From NCBI GenBank assembly GCA_946410475.1, contig CAMKAM010000079.1:1-6896 (forward strand): a stretch of 6,896 nt of DNA, written 5' to 3'. The DNA comes from an uncultured Bacillota bacterium. GTDB taxonomy: Bacteria; Bacillota; Clostridia; Peptostreptococcales; Anaerovoracaceae. The position numbers and the translations under genes were made by a program. The notes below the pieces were generated by a model that was given only the letters and a program-made list of their open reading frames with translations, did no database searches and was not told the DNA's origin. This document shows positions 1 through 6,896 of the stretch, in pieces; within the stretch, counting starts at the first letter, position 1, and each line of letters opens with the position of its first letter.

Positions 1-2411
1 TGGTGAAGGCGGACGATGCCGCGGCGGAAGCCGAAACGGCGGCTGCTTACGTATCGCACCTCGTCAGGGACAAAGGGTACAGATACTCAGATATACTGAT
101 CATAGCGAACGATATCGCAAAGAGGGGCCCGCTGTGCCGGCGCGTGTTCGCGCGTCACGGCATCAGGCTGTTCGTTGACGAGAAGAGGGGCATCCTCCAC
201 ACACCGCCGGCCGCGTTCGCGATAGCGCTGGGCGATATCATCGCGGATTCATACAGGACGGACGACGTGATCCGTCTGATCAGGACCGGCCTTACAGGTC
301 TGGACCGCAGACAGGCTGACAGGCTGGAGAACTACGCGAAGAAATACGGGATAAGAGGGCAGCTTTGGAAGCAGCCTTTCGAAAAGGGTCTTGCGGCTTA
401 CAGCGAAGAGGAAGCGGCGGAGCTCGAAGCCTCAAGAGCAGCGGTGATAGACCCTATAGCCGCCTTCCATGAAGAATACAAGAGCACAAGGGACGTAGGC
501 GGCAAAGTGCGCATCCTTTACAAGTTCTTTGAAGAGTGCGGTCTGCCGTCAAGGATAGAAGCTCTGATGGACAGGCAGGAAGAGGCGGGCGACAGAGAAG
601 CCGCCGAAGAGACGGCTCAGGTATGGGATAGGATAGTCGGTATCCTCGAGCAGCTCGCCGAGATAATGGGAGACGAAACGATACGTGCCGCCGACCTCGC
701 TGTGATGATAAGGGCGGGGATCGAAGCGGTCGAGATCGGTGTCCTTCCGCCCTCGAGCGACGGCCTCATGATGGGAACGATGCAGAGGACCAGAGGCCAG
801 AGGGTGAAGGCTCTCATTGTCATGGGAGCGAACGAAGGCGTCCTCCCGATGGACCCCGTTTCTTCAGGCATACTGACAGACGAGGAGAAGGAGCGGATCG
901 CAAAGAAAAAGGAAATACAGATCAGCAAACCCGACAGCCTCAGGGCGGCGGAAGAGAGCCTGGCGATATACAGGAACCTCTCAAGACCTGAGGAAGAACT
1001 GTATGTCAGCTGCGCAGCCGCTGACGATGAAGGGAAAGTATCAAGGCCATCCCATATATTCAGCAAGCTTGAGGAGATGTTCCCGGGAGCTGCCGTTCGC
1101 CCGGACGTGTATGCTTGCGGCGATCCTATGGAGCTGGTCGATGCGGCATCGAGCACGGTGCTCGCGGCGGCAGGAGCCGCAAACGGAGACGGAGCGAATG
1201 ACGCTGTCTGGAAGGAAGTCTTCGCGTGGCTGACACGGACAGATCCGGAAACGGCCGCGGGGATGCGAAGAGCGATGGAATACGACGGCGGCCAGAAGAA
1301 GATCGAAAGGAATCTGATAAAGCGCCTGTATGCTTCCGATGACGGGGCGGTGAGAGTATCGGCTTCCAGGCTCGAGAGATTCAGCAGATGCCCGTTCTCG
1401 TACTTCATGAAGTACGGACTGAAAGCCGATGAGGAAAGGAAGTTCGAGGCGGACTCCCTCGAGATGGGAAGCGTCTATCATGAAGTCCTGATGCGCGTCA
1501 GCAGGCGCCTTACCGGAAGCGTGCCGGTGACCGACGAAAACTCCGACTGGATGACTATATCTGACGATGATCTCGAGAAGATGACGAAGGAGACGGTGGA
1601 CGATCTTGTAAGCGAATACAGCGAAGGATTGTTCGTCAAAGGAAAGCCCGAGATCTACAGGAGCAGCAGGATGCGCGAGCTTTGCACGTGGAGCGCGAAA
1701 GCGATGGTCCGTCACGTCAGGAAGTCGAAGATCAGGGAGATCATGTGCGAGGTGCCGTTCGGGACAGGCAAGCGCCTCGATCCGATCGAGCTGGACACGG
1801 ACAACGGTAAGGTGATCGTTGAGGGAAGGATAGACAGGCTAGACATATCAGAAGACGGATACGCGAAGGTCATAGATTACAAGTCGTCATCGCGCGACAT
1901 GAACGAAGCTGAGGTAAGAGGCGGCTGGGATCTGCAGCTGATGCTGTATATCAAGGTCGCTGCGGAGAACGGATACAGACCGGCCGGAACGTTCTACTAC
2001 TATATCCACGAACCGGAGCTGAAACTCAAGGAGAGCGAGCCCGAGCCTGAAGGTCCTGAAGACAATATCAAAAGAGAGTACGCGATGAAAGGCTGGTTTT
2101 CGAACGAGCCCGGAGCGATTCGGTCGATCGACGGATCATGTGAAGGTGATTCAGAAGTGATAAAAGGAATGGGCTTCAAAAAAGACGGAGATCTGAAAAA
2201 GACAGACAGAGCCAAGAGCCCTGAGGAATTCGACCAGCTGATGGACGATGTCGCAGATAATGCAGGTGCGCTCGCTTCTGCGATACTGGACGGCGAAGCC
2301 GCGGTCAGGCCGAAGAAGACGAAGAGCACTACGGCTTGTGAGTATTGTCCGTACAAGGGCGTATGCAAGTTCGATACGGCTTTTGCGGAGCACAGATACG
2401 AATATATCTGA
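1..2411 (+). CDS. addB: ATP-dependent helicase/deoxyribonuclease subunit B (AddB), 5'-truncated by window edge
   Basis: This is the C-terminal part of AddB, the partner of AddA in the cytoplasmic complex that processes double-strand DNA ends for recombination, the Firmicute counterpart of RecBCD. The open frame runs in from the window edge. About 802 codons are visible from the GTG at 3, against roughly 1,150 for the family, so the true start lies upstream. Residue numbers count from that GTG. A degenerate UvrD-like helicase segment is seen at 254-283 (GTMQRTRG...GANEGVLP). The C-terminal RecB-type nuclease follows: H493, D611 in GRID, D625 and K627 in DYKSS, and Q645 in LQLMLY. Four cysteines, C463, C779, C782 and C788, match the split C...C-x2-C-x5-C 4Fe-4S staple of AddB, so both nuclease and cluster look intact. 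The gene ends in TGA, 32 nt before a MaoC-type hydratase gene. addA, usually adjacent, is not downstream. Confidence 0.93.
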   Translation, partial: VKADDAAAEAETAAAYVSHLVRDKGYRYSDILIIANDIAKRGPLCRRVFARHGIRLFVDEKRGILHTPPAAFAIALGDIIADSYRTDDVIRLIRTGLTGLDRRQADRLENYAKKYGIRGQLWKQPFEKGLAAYSEEEAAELEASRAAVIDPIAAFHEEYKSTRDVGGKVRILYKFFEECGLPSRIEALMDRQEEAGDREAAEETAQVWDRIVGILEQLAEIMGDETIRAADLAVMIRAGIEAVEIGVLPPSSDGLMMGTMQRTRGQRVKALIVMGANEGVLPMDPVSSGILTDEEKERIAKKKEIQISKPDSLRAAEESLAIYRNLSRPEEELYVSCAAADDEGKVSRPSHIFSKLEEMFPGAAVRPDVYACGDPMELVDAASSTVLAAAGAANGDGANDAVWKEVFAWLTRTDPETAAGMRRAMEYDGGQKKIERNLIKRLYASDDGAVRVSASRLERFSRCPFSYFMKYGLKADEERKFEADSLEMGSVYHEVLMRVSRRLTGSVPVTDENSDWMTISDDDLEKMTKETVDDLVSEYSEGLFVKGKPEIYRSSRMRELCTWSAKAMVRHVRKSKIREIMCEVPFGTGKRLDPIELDTDNGKVIVEGRIDRLDISEDGYAKVIDYKSSSRDMNEAEVRGGWDLQLMLYIKVAAENGYRPAGTFYYYIHEPELKLKESEPEPEGPEDNIKREYAMKGWFSNEPGAIRSIDGSCEGDSEVIKGMGFKKDGDLKKTDRAKSPEEFDQLMDDVADNAGALASAILDGEAAVRPKKTKSTTACEYCPYKGVCKFDTAFAEHRYEYI

Positions 2412-2443
2412 TGATGCATGTGGGATGTGAAAGGAGATAGCAG

Positions 2444-3352
2444 ATGGCAGGAAAGGATCTGGCAAAGCTGCTGAAAGGAAGGAAGACGGAAGAGAGAAGG
2501 TTCGCTTATACGGCAAAAGACGTGATGCTCTACGCCCTTGCCGTAGGAGCGGGCACGGACGATCTTGACTATACTTTTGAAAGAGGAAAGGACGGAAGCG
2601 GACTGAAAGCGCTGCCGTCATTCGGAGCGCTTCCCTGCTGGGCGGCTCTGGGAACGGAGCCTGCGCGCGATCTTCCGGAGCCTGCGTCAATGATGGCGCT
2701 GGAGTACATAGACCTGAAAAAGCACTACCTCCACATGGATCTTGAGATCGTGATGGAAAGACCGGTCGATCCTTACGGAGGAGTCCTGGTGTGGCAGGAC
2801 GAGATAACCGATGTATTCGACAGAGGCGAAGGAAAAGGCATCGCTGTGCAGGACGAGATCATCGTGAAGGACGAGAGCGGCGAGACGATATGCACCGACA
2901 GATTCAAGACGTATTTCTTTGAGGGAGGCGGATTCGGAGGCGCACCGATGCCGAAGAGCGAGGTCGTGATTCCGGAGAGAGAAGCCGACAGAGAACGCGA
3001 AGATCACGTCGGACCTATGCAGCACATGCTCTACCGCCTGACGGGAGATACGAATCTGATCCATGCCGATCCGGAATACGCGGAGAAGTTCGGCATGGAA
3101 GGACCTATCGTCCAGGGATCGTGTTCGTTCGGTTACGCATGCAGGATGCTCGTCCGGACATATATCCCGGGAGAGCCTGAAAGGATGACGCGCATGGCAT
3201 CGAGGATGAGCGCTGTCCTCTATCCGGATACGCCCGTGAGGCTTGAGATGTGGGATGCGGACGAAGCCGGCGCGGGAAGAGCATATTTCAGACTGGTGAA
3301 CCTGAAGACGGGAGCGGCCGTGCTCGATAAAGGCGTCTTCGAGTGGAAATAG
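2444..3352 (+). CDS. MaoC-family double-hotdog (R)-specific enoyl-CoA hydratase (hydratase 2-like)
   Basis: Probable cytosolic enzyme that reversibly hydrates trans-2-enoyl-CoA to (R)-3-hydroxyacyl-CoA. The 302 aa fit the two-hotdog hydratase 2 layout. The N-terminal substrate-binding half (about 20-160) carries the family-like YTAKDVMLYALAVGAG and ALPSFGAL segments. The C-terminal catalytic half (about 185-300) has the signature GDTNLIHADPEYAEKFG with the expected catalytic pair D202 and H207, followed by GPIVQGSCSFGYACRML. The usual Pro after the Asn (GDxNPxH) is Leu here, while the catalytic residues are kept. No signal peptide or membrane segment is seen. The ATG is preceded by AAGGAG with 7 nt spacing. 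The 32-nt gap to addB has no terminator, so the two are probably co-transcribed; a strong terminator follows the gene. No beta-oxidation, PHA or other acyl-CoA gene is nearby, so the real substrate and pathway are unknown. The family call is firm; the exact reaction is inferred. Confidence 0.85.
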   Translation: MAGKDLAKLLKGRKTEERRFAYTAKDVMLYALAVGAGTDDLDYTFERGKDGSGLKALPSFGALPCWAALGTEPARDLPEPASMMALEYIDLKKHYLHMDLEIVMERPVDPYGGVLVWQDEITDVFDRGEGKGIAVQDEIIVKDESGETICTDRFKTYFFEGGGFGGAPMPKSEVVIPEREADREREDHVGPMQHMLYRLTGDTNLIHADPEYAEKFGMEGPIVQGSCSFGYACRMLVRTYIPGEPERMTRMASRMSAVLYPDTPVRLEMWDADEAGAGRAYFRLVNLKTGAAVLDKGVFEWK

Positions 3353-3380
3353 GCTTGAAAAGCGTGGAAACTTGGGAATT

Positions 3381-3416
3381 GCGGACATATTGCCTTTGCT
3401 ATATGTCCGCATTTTT
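3381..3416 (+). terminator. Intrinsic (rho-independent) terminator after the hydratase gene
   Basis: A perfect 10-bp stem, GCGGACATAT (3381-3390) with ATATGTCCGC (3401-3410), extends by one T-A pair at its base. It can continue into the loop past a T-T mismatch as GC-CTTT-GC. Five T residues follow immediately (3412-3416). It lies 28 nt past the hydratase stop and should end the addB-hydratase transcript. The opposite strand has no T-run at the matching place, so it looks one-directional. Confidence 0.88.
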
Positions 3417-3424
3417 GATACAAT
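3396..3424 (+). promoter_or_regulatory. Candidate sigma-A promoter for the prfA operon, overlapping the terminator
   Basis: TTGCTA (3396-3401, 4 of 6 matches to TTGACA) and TACAAT (3419-3424, 5 of 6 to TATAAT) are separated by exactly 17 nt. A start would be expected near 3431, giving a leader of about 30 nt that ends with the prfA ribosome site TAGGAG (3449-3454), 6 nt before the ATG. The -35 box sits in the terminator loop and the first base of its 3' arm. An independent promoter is expected here because the terminator isolates prfA from upstream transcription. This is a sequence match only. Confidence 0.55.
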
Positions 3425-3460
3425 ATAAACTTGAGAAAAAATGCGCATTAGGAGACAAAG

Positions 3461-4528
<1,068 letters not shown>

Positions 4529-4545
4529 AAAGAGTCAGAGGAACA

Positions 4546-5562
4546 ATGGAAACGAAAATATTAGAACCTACGTTAGAGAACATAAAACTGGCGGCCGAAG
4601 TCATCAAAGAGGGAGGCCTGGTAGCCTTCCCGACAGAAACGGTCTACGGACTTGGGGCGAACGCCCTTGACGAGGTCGCTGTAAAGAAGGTATATGAGGC
4701 GAAGGGACGTCCGAGCGACAACCCGATGATCGTTCATATCGCGAGAGCTTCGGATATAGGCCAGCTGACGAGGATGCTGAGCCCGGATATCGTCAATCTG
4801 ATAGACAACTTCTGGCCGGGTCCGCTTACTATGATAGTCAAGAGCAAGGACACAGTGCCCAAGGTCACGCGCGGCGGTCTTCCGACGGTCGGCGTCAGAC
4901 TTCCGGACAACGAGATCGCCAGAAAGCTGATAGAGTACTCGGGGCTTCCGATCGCTGCTCCGAGCGCGAATATCTCCGGAAGACCGAGCCCGACGAGGGT
5001 AGAAGATGTTATCGAAGATCTCGATGGAAAAGTCGACATCATACTCAAGGGCGACGACTGCAGGGTCGGCATCGAGTCGACAGTGCTCGACGTATCGGGA
5101 GACAAGCTGATGATCCTAAGGCCGGGCCTGATCACGGCAGACCAGCTCGAAGCGGCTGTCGGCAAAGAGGTCGTTTACGATCCGACGCTGAACATCGATC
5201 CGAGAGAAATGGAGGCGAAGGGTGAAGAAGAACTGATCCCGAAGGCTCCGGGAATGAAATACAAGCACTATGCGCCGAAGGCTGATATGCTGATCGTCGA
5301 GGGACAGAGAGACAAGGTCAAGAATGAAGTCCTGCGTCTCAAGGCCCTGAACGAAGGCCTCGGCAACAAGGTCGGCGTCCTACTGTTCGAGGAGCAGCAG
5401 TTCATCCAGGCGGCCCATGATTTCTTTGCGAAGCTGAGAGATCTCGACCACCAGGGCGTGGACATGATCATCGCGGGTGCGCTTACTGACGTCGACGGAG
5501 TCGGCTTCGCGGTAATGAACCGCATGCTCAAATCTGCAGGCTACAACATCGTACGCGTGTAA
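4546..5562 (+). CDS. ywlC: L-threonylcarbamoyladenylate synthase, Sua5 type (YrdC + Sua5 domains)
   Basis: Makes threonylcarbamoyl-AMP from threonine, bicarbonate and ATP, the first step of the t6A37 modification of ANN-decoding tRNAs; TsaB/TsaD/TsaE then transfer the group to tRNA. The 338 aa are the longer Sua5 form, not the roughly 190-aa TsaC. The YrdC domain (about 10-205) shows FPTETVYGLG (28-37), the K53/R55/S57/N59 substrate-binding set in KGRPSDNP, SANISGRPSPT (140-150), ESTVLD (177-182) and LRPG (191-194). The Sua5 linker PGMKYKHYAPKA (235-246) leads into the C-terminal Rossmann-like Sua5 domain, ending in GVDMIIAGAL...FAVMNRMLKSAGYNI. The gene starts 17 nt after prfA with a modest, close ribosome site (GAGG, 4 nt spacing), suggesting translation partly coupled to prfA. 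A hairpin surrounds its stop codon. Equivalent names are sua5 and tsaC. Confidence 0.96.
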   Translation: METKILEPTLENIKLAAEVIKEGGLVAFPTETVYGLGANALDEVAVKKVYEAKGRPSDNPMIVHIARASDIGQLTRMLSPDIVNLIDNFWPGPLTMIVKSKDTVPKVTRGGLPTVGVRLPDNEIARKLIEYSGLPIAAPSANISGRPSPTRVEDVIEDLDGKVDIILKGDDCRVGIESTVLDVSGDKLMILRPGLITADQLEAAVGKEVVYDPTLNIDPREMEAKGEEELIPKAPGMKYKHYAPKADMLIVEGQRDKVKNEVLRLKALNEGLGNKVGVLLFEEQQFIQAAHDFFAKLRDLDHQGVDMIIAGALTDVDGVGFAVMNRMLKSAGYNIVRV

Positions 5563-5592
5563 GCGGAAAATGTCGGCGGCATATCCGCTTAC
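5559..5592 (+). other. Stable hairpin around the sua5-type stop codon, without a T-run
   Basis: GTAAGCGGA (5559-5567) pairs perfectly with TCCGCTTAC (5584-5592), giving a 9-bp stem. Its loop can fold further as ATGTC-GGC-GGCAT (5570-5582). The TAA stop (5560-5562) lies inside the 5' arm. The bases after the stem (TCGAATATAGATTTC) have no T-tract, so it is not a standard intrinsic terminator on this strand, nor is there one on the other. It may be an mRNA stability or processing element or a partial attenuator between the second and third genes of the operon. The role is inferred; the pairing is visible. Confidence 0.6.
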
Positions 5593-5631
5593 TCGAATAT
5601 AGATTTCAAAAAAAGAAAGAGGTATGACACA

Positions 5632-6066
5632 ATGATTACAGTAGCTATAGCCAGCGATCACGGCGGTTATGAACTGAAGGAGATGATAGCGGGATTTTTG
5701 GAGAGTATGGATTACAGGGTGATGGACCTTGGAACGAACTCGCCGGAATCCGTTGATTACCCGGAGTACGGGAAGAAGTGCGCCGAGGCGGTCGCTTCGG
5801 GGCAGGCCGACAGAGGCATCGTCGTATGCGGATCAGGCATAGGTATCTCTATAGCGGCCAACAAGGTCAAGGGCATCAGATGCGCGCTCTGCACATCGCT
5901 TGAGATGGCTGAACTTTCGAGAAGGCACAACGATGCCAACATGCTGGCGCTCGGCGGACGCACGACTGAGATCACGCTGGCTCTCAATATAGTAAAAAAG
6001 TGGCTCGTGACACCGTTCGACGGAGACCGTCACGAACGCAGAGTCAATCAGCTTAATGAAATGTAG
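5632..6066 (+). CDS. rpiB: Ribose-5-phosphate isomerase B
   Basis: Cytosolic RpiB/LacA/LacB-family isomerase that interconverts ribulose-5-phosphate and ribose-5-phosphate in the non-oxidative pentose phosphate pathway, supplying the ribose for PRPP. The 144 aa are normal for a single-domain Rossmann-like RpiB. Visible motifs are ASDHGGYELK (7-16, with D9 and H10), VDYPEYG (41-47), VVCGSGIGISIAANK (64-78) with the catalytic Cys at 66, RRHNDANMLALGGR (97-110) with ring-opening H99, and R133/R137 near the C-terminus for phosphate binding. These positions match the E. coli numbering I recall, except Ser at 68 in place of Thr. Cys66 separates it from the actinobacterial RpiB type that uses Glu. 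LacA/LacB are related, but no other galactose-6-phosphate pathway gene is present, so RpiB is preferred. The ATG follows AAAGAGG with 9 nt spacing. upp follows after 28 nt. Confidence 0.95.
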   Translation: MITVAIASDHGGYELKEMIAGFLESMDYRVMDLGTNSPESVDYPEYGKKCAEAVASGQADRGIVVCGSGIGISIAANKVKGIRCALCTSLEMAELSRRHNDANMLALGGRTTEITLALNIVKKWLVTPFDGDRHERRVNQLNEM

Positions 6067-6080
6067 GCAAGATCTGCCTA
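6064..6080 (+). other. Small hairpin covering the rpiB stop and abutting the upp ribosome binding site
   Basis: TAGGCA (6064-6069) is a perfect inverted repeat of TGCCTA (6075-6080) with a 5-nt loop. The first three bases are the rpiB stop codon, and the base after the stem begins the upp AGGAGG. It is short, so it may be chance. If it forms, ribosomes finishing rpiB would melt it, which would link upp translation to rpiB translation. Confidence 0.35.
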
Positions 6081-6086
6081 AGGAGG
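6081..6086 (+). promoter_or_regulatory. Ribosome binding site fixing the upp start
   Basis: A perfect AGGAGG with 8 nt to the ATG at 6095. It settles the start: an in-frame ATG at 6056 lies inside the end of rpiB, would add 13 unconserved residues, and would put this site within the coding region. Confidence 0.9.
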
Positions 6087-6094
6087 AGTACAAA

Positions 6095-6724
6095 ATGGGA
6101 AAAGTATATGTATTTGACCATCCGCTGATCCAGCACAAGACGGCCATGCTCAGAATGAAGGAGACGAACACGAAAGATTTCCGTGAGCTCGTCAAAGAGA
6201 TCGCTCTGCTGATGGGCTACGAAGCTACACGCGACCTCGATCTCGAAGAAAAGCAGATCGAAACGCCTATTTGTGGAACGACAGTCAAGATGCTTCCGAG
6301 CACATCGGTAGCCATCGTGCCGATCCTGAGAGCGGGACTCGGTCTCGTCGACGGCATGCTGGAGCTGATCCCGAACGCAAAGGTAGGCCACGTAGGTCTG
6401 TACCGCGATCCGGAGACGCACGAGCCGCATGAATACTACTGCAAACTGCCGGCAGACCTTGAGAAGAGAAGAATCTTCGTAGTAGATCCGATGCTCGCAA
6501 CAGGCGGAAGCGCAGCAGCAGCAGTCCAGTTCCTGAAGGACAAGGGCGCGAAGAACATCAAGTTCCTCTGCCTGATCGCAGCACCGGAGGGTATCGAGGC
6601 TCTACAGAAGGCTCATCCGGACATCGACATCTTCATTGCGGCCAAGGACGATCACCTGAATGAGAACGCTTACATCGTGCCGGGACTCGGTGATGCGGGC
6701 GACAGGCTCTACGGCACGAGATAA
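6095..6724 (+). CDS. upp: Uracil phosphoribosyltransferase
   Basis: Pyrimidine salvage enzyme in the cytosol that converts uracil plus PRPP to UMP and pyrophosphate. From the ATG at 6095 the protein is 209 aa, the standard family length, and starts MGKVYVFDHPLIQHK as many bacterial Upp proteins do. The segment PILRAGLGLVDGM is at 76-88, the PRPP-binding loop VVDPMLATGGSA at 129-140, and the C-terminal uracil-binding segment YIVPGLGDAGDRLYGT at 193-208. These separate it from PyrR and other phosphoribosyltransferases. It follows rpiB by 28 nt, which makes functional sense because RpiB yields ribose-5-phosphate for PRPP. No room exists for a uracil- or PyrR-responsive leader before it, so expression should follow the operon, with possible translational coupling. 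A 66-nt gap without a convincing terminator leads to tyrS. Confidence 0.97.
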   Translation: MGKVYVFDHPLIQHKTAMLRMKETNTKDFRELVKEIALLMGYEATRDLDLEEKQIETPICGTTVKMLPSTSVAIVPILRAGLGLVDGMLELIPNAKVGHVGLYRDPETHEPHEYYCKLPADLEKRRIFVVDPMLATGGSAAAAVQFLKDKGAKNIKFLCLIAAPEGIEALQKAHPDIDIFIAAKDDHLNENAYIVPGLGDAGDRLYGTR

Positions 6725-6790
6725 CCGCTATGCGGCGCATATGGTGAGTAAGCAAGAAGGAAAGAAAATAGTATAAGGAGAAAATTACAG

Positions 6791-6896
6791 ATGAAAAATA
6801 TAATACCCGACAGCGTCAGCGACAAGACTAATGTCTTCGACGTCCTCATGGAGCGCGGCTTCATCGAGCAGTGCACGCATGAGGATGAGATCAGAG
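6791..6896 (+). CDS. tyrS: Tyrosyl-tRNA synthetase, N-terminal fragment cut by window end
   Basis: Class I aminoacyl-tRNA synthetase that charges tRNA-Tyr. Only 35 codons are visible, so the HIGH-like and KMSKS motifs and the C-terminal S4 domain lie outside the window. The identification rests on the characteristic N-terminus NVFDVLMERGFIEQCTHEDEIR, which closely follows bacterial TyrRS starts (xVxDxLxERGxIxQxTxEEEIR). The ATG is preceded by AAGGAG (6775-6780) with 10 nt spacing. Ten residues (MKNIIPDSVS) precede the conserved part. The 66-nt upstream gap is too short for a tyrosine T-box leader, and no promoter or terminator is evident there, so read-through from the prfA-upp operon is likely. 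Confidence 0.85.
   Translation, partial: MKNIIPDSVSDKTNVFDVLMERGFIEQCTHEDEIR

Noticed and set aside
3..5. GTG as the real start of the first gene
   Set aside because: The AddB family is about 350 residues longer at the N-terminus and the frame is open to the window edge, so the gene is simply cut.
617..1408. 263-codon minus-strand open frame opposite addB
   Set aside because: It lies wholly inside a well-supported addB frame, has a low-complexity Ser/Ala-rich translation with no recognisable motif, and is what antisense frames of this codon usage tend to give. The same applies to the other minus-strand frames across the window, such as 3473-4417.
5575..5603. Promoter before rpiB (TATAGA at 5598-5603)
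   Set aside because: The -10-like hexamer has no -35 partner; the bases 17 nt upstream read GGCGGC.
6056..6094. Longer upp starting at an ATG inside rpiB
   Set aside because: It would add 13 residues not typical of Upp and bury a perfect AGGAGG within the gene; the start at 6095 gives the normal 209-aa protein.
6510..6525. GCA repeat in upp
   Set aside because: It is a short run of alanine codons beside the PRPP loop, in frame and expected in this segment of the protein, not a meaningful tandem repeat.
6725..6741. Terminator between upp and tyrS
   Set aside because: Only weak, mutually exclusive stems form (CCGC-tat-GCGG or TATGC-ggc-GCATA) and no T-run follows.

Overview
This window is a compact, single-strand stretch of bacterial chromosome. 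It has seven plus-strand genes and almost no spacer; five are complete, and the first and last are cut by the window edges. Gene content (AddB-type rather than RecB/RecC-type repair nuclease, two-domain Sua5, rpiB and upp close to prfA), strong AGGAGG-type ribosome binding sites and a GGQ-C variant in RF1 point to a Firmicute. An anaerobic clostridial lineage with moderate GC (a little above 50% by eye) and heavy AGA/AGG arginine use fits best. A Mogibacterium/Anaerovoracaceae-like organism is possible, but that is a guess from style, not a demonstrated placement.

Layout: (1) 1-2411, the C-terminal two thirds of addB, a DNA double-strand-break repair nuclease/helicase subunit with intact nuclease and Fe-S motifs. 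(2) 2444-3352, a double-hotdog MaoC-type (R)-specific enoyl-CoA hydratase, 32 nt after addB and probably co-transcribed with it. (3) 3353-3460, the only real transcription boundary: a strong intrinsic terminator, with a plausible sigma-A promoter starting inside its hairpin. (4) 3461-6724, the run prfA (release factor 1), sua5/tsaC-type gene (threonylcarbamoyl-AMP synthase), rpiB (ribose-5-phosphate isomerase B) and upp (uracil phosphoribosyltransferase). (5) From 6791 to the window end, the first 35 codons of tyrS (tyrosyl-tRNA synthetase).

The second unit joins translation functions (RF1, the t6A tRNA modification precursor enzyme, TyrRS) with ribose-phosphate and uracil salvage (RpiB supplies ribose-5-P, hence PRPP, which Upp consumes). 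It resembles a shortened form of the prfA-ywlC-rpiB-upp neighbourhood of Bacillus and clostridia. prmC, the RF1 methyltransferase often adjacent to prfA, is missing here, and addA is not downstream of addB.

I found no mobile element, CRISPR array, RNA gene, phage gene or candidate novel defence system. The region is ordinary housekeeping DNA. The points worth a second look are small: the terminator/promoter overlap, two hairpins formed around stop codons inside the second operon, the unexpected addB-hydratase pairing, and the absence of room for a T-box before tyrS.
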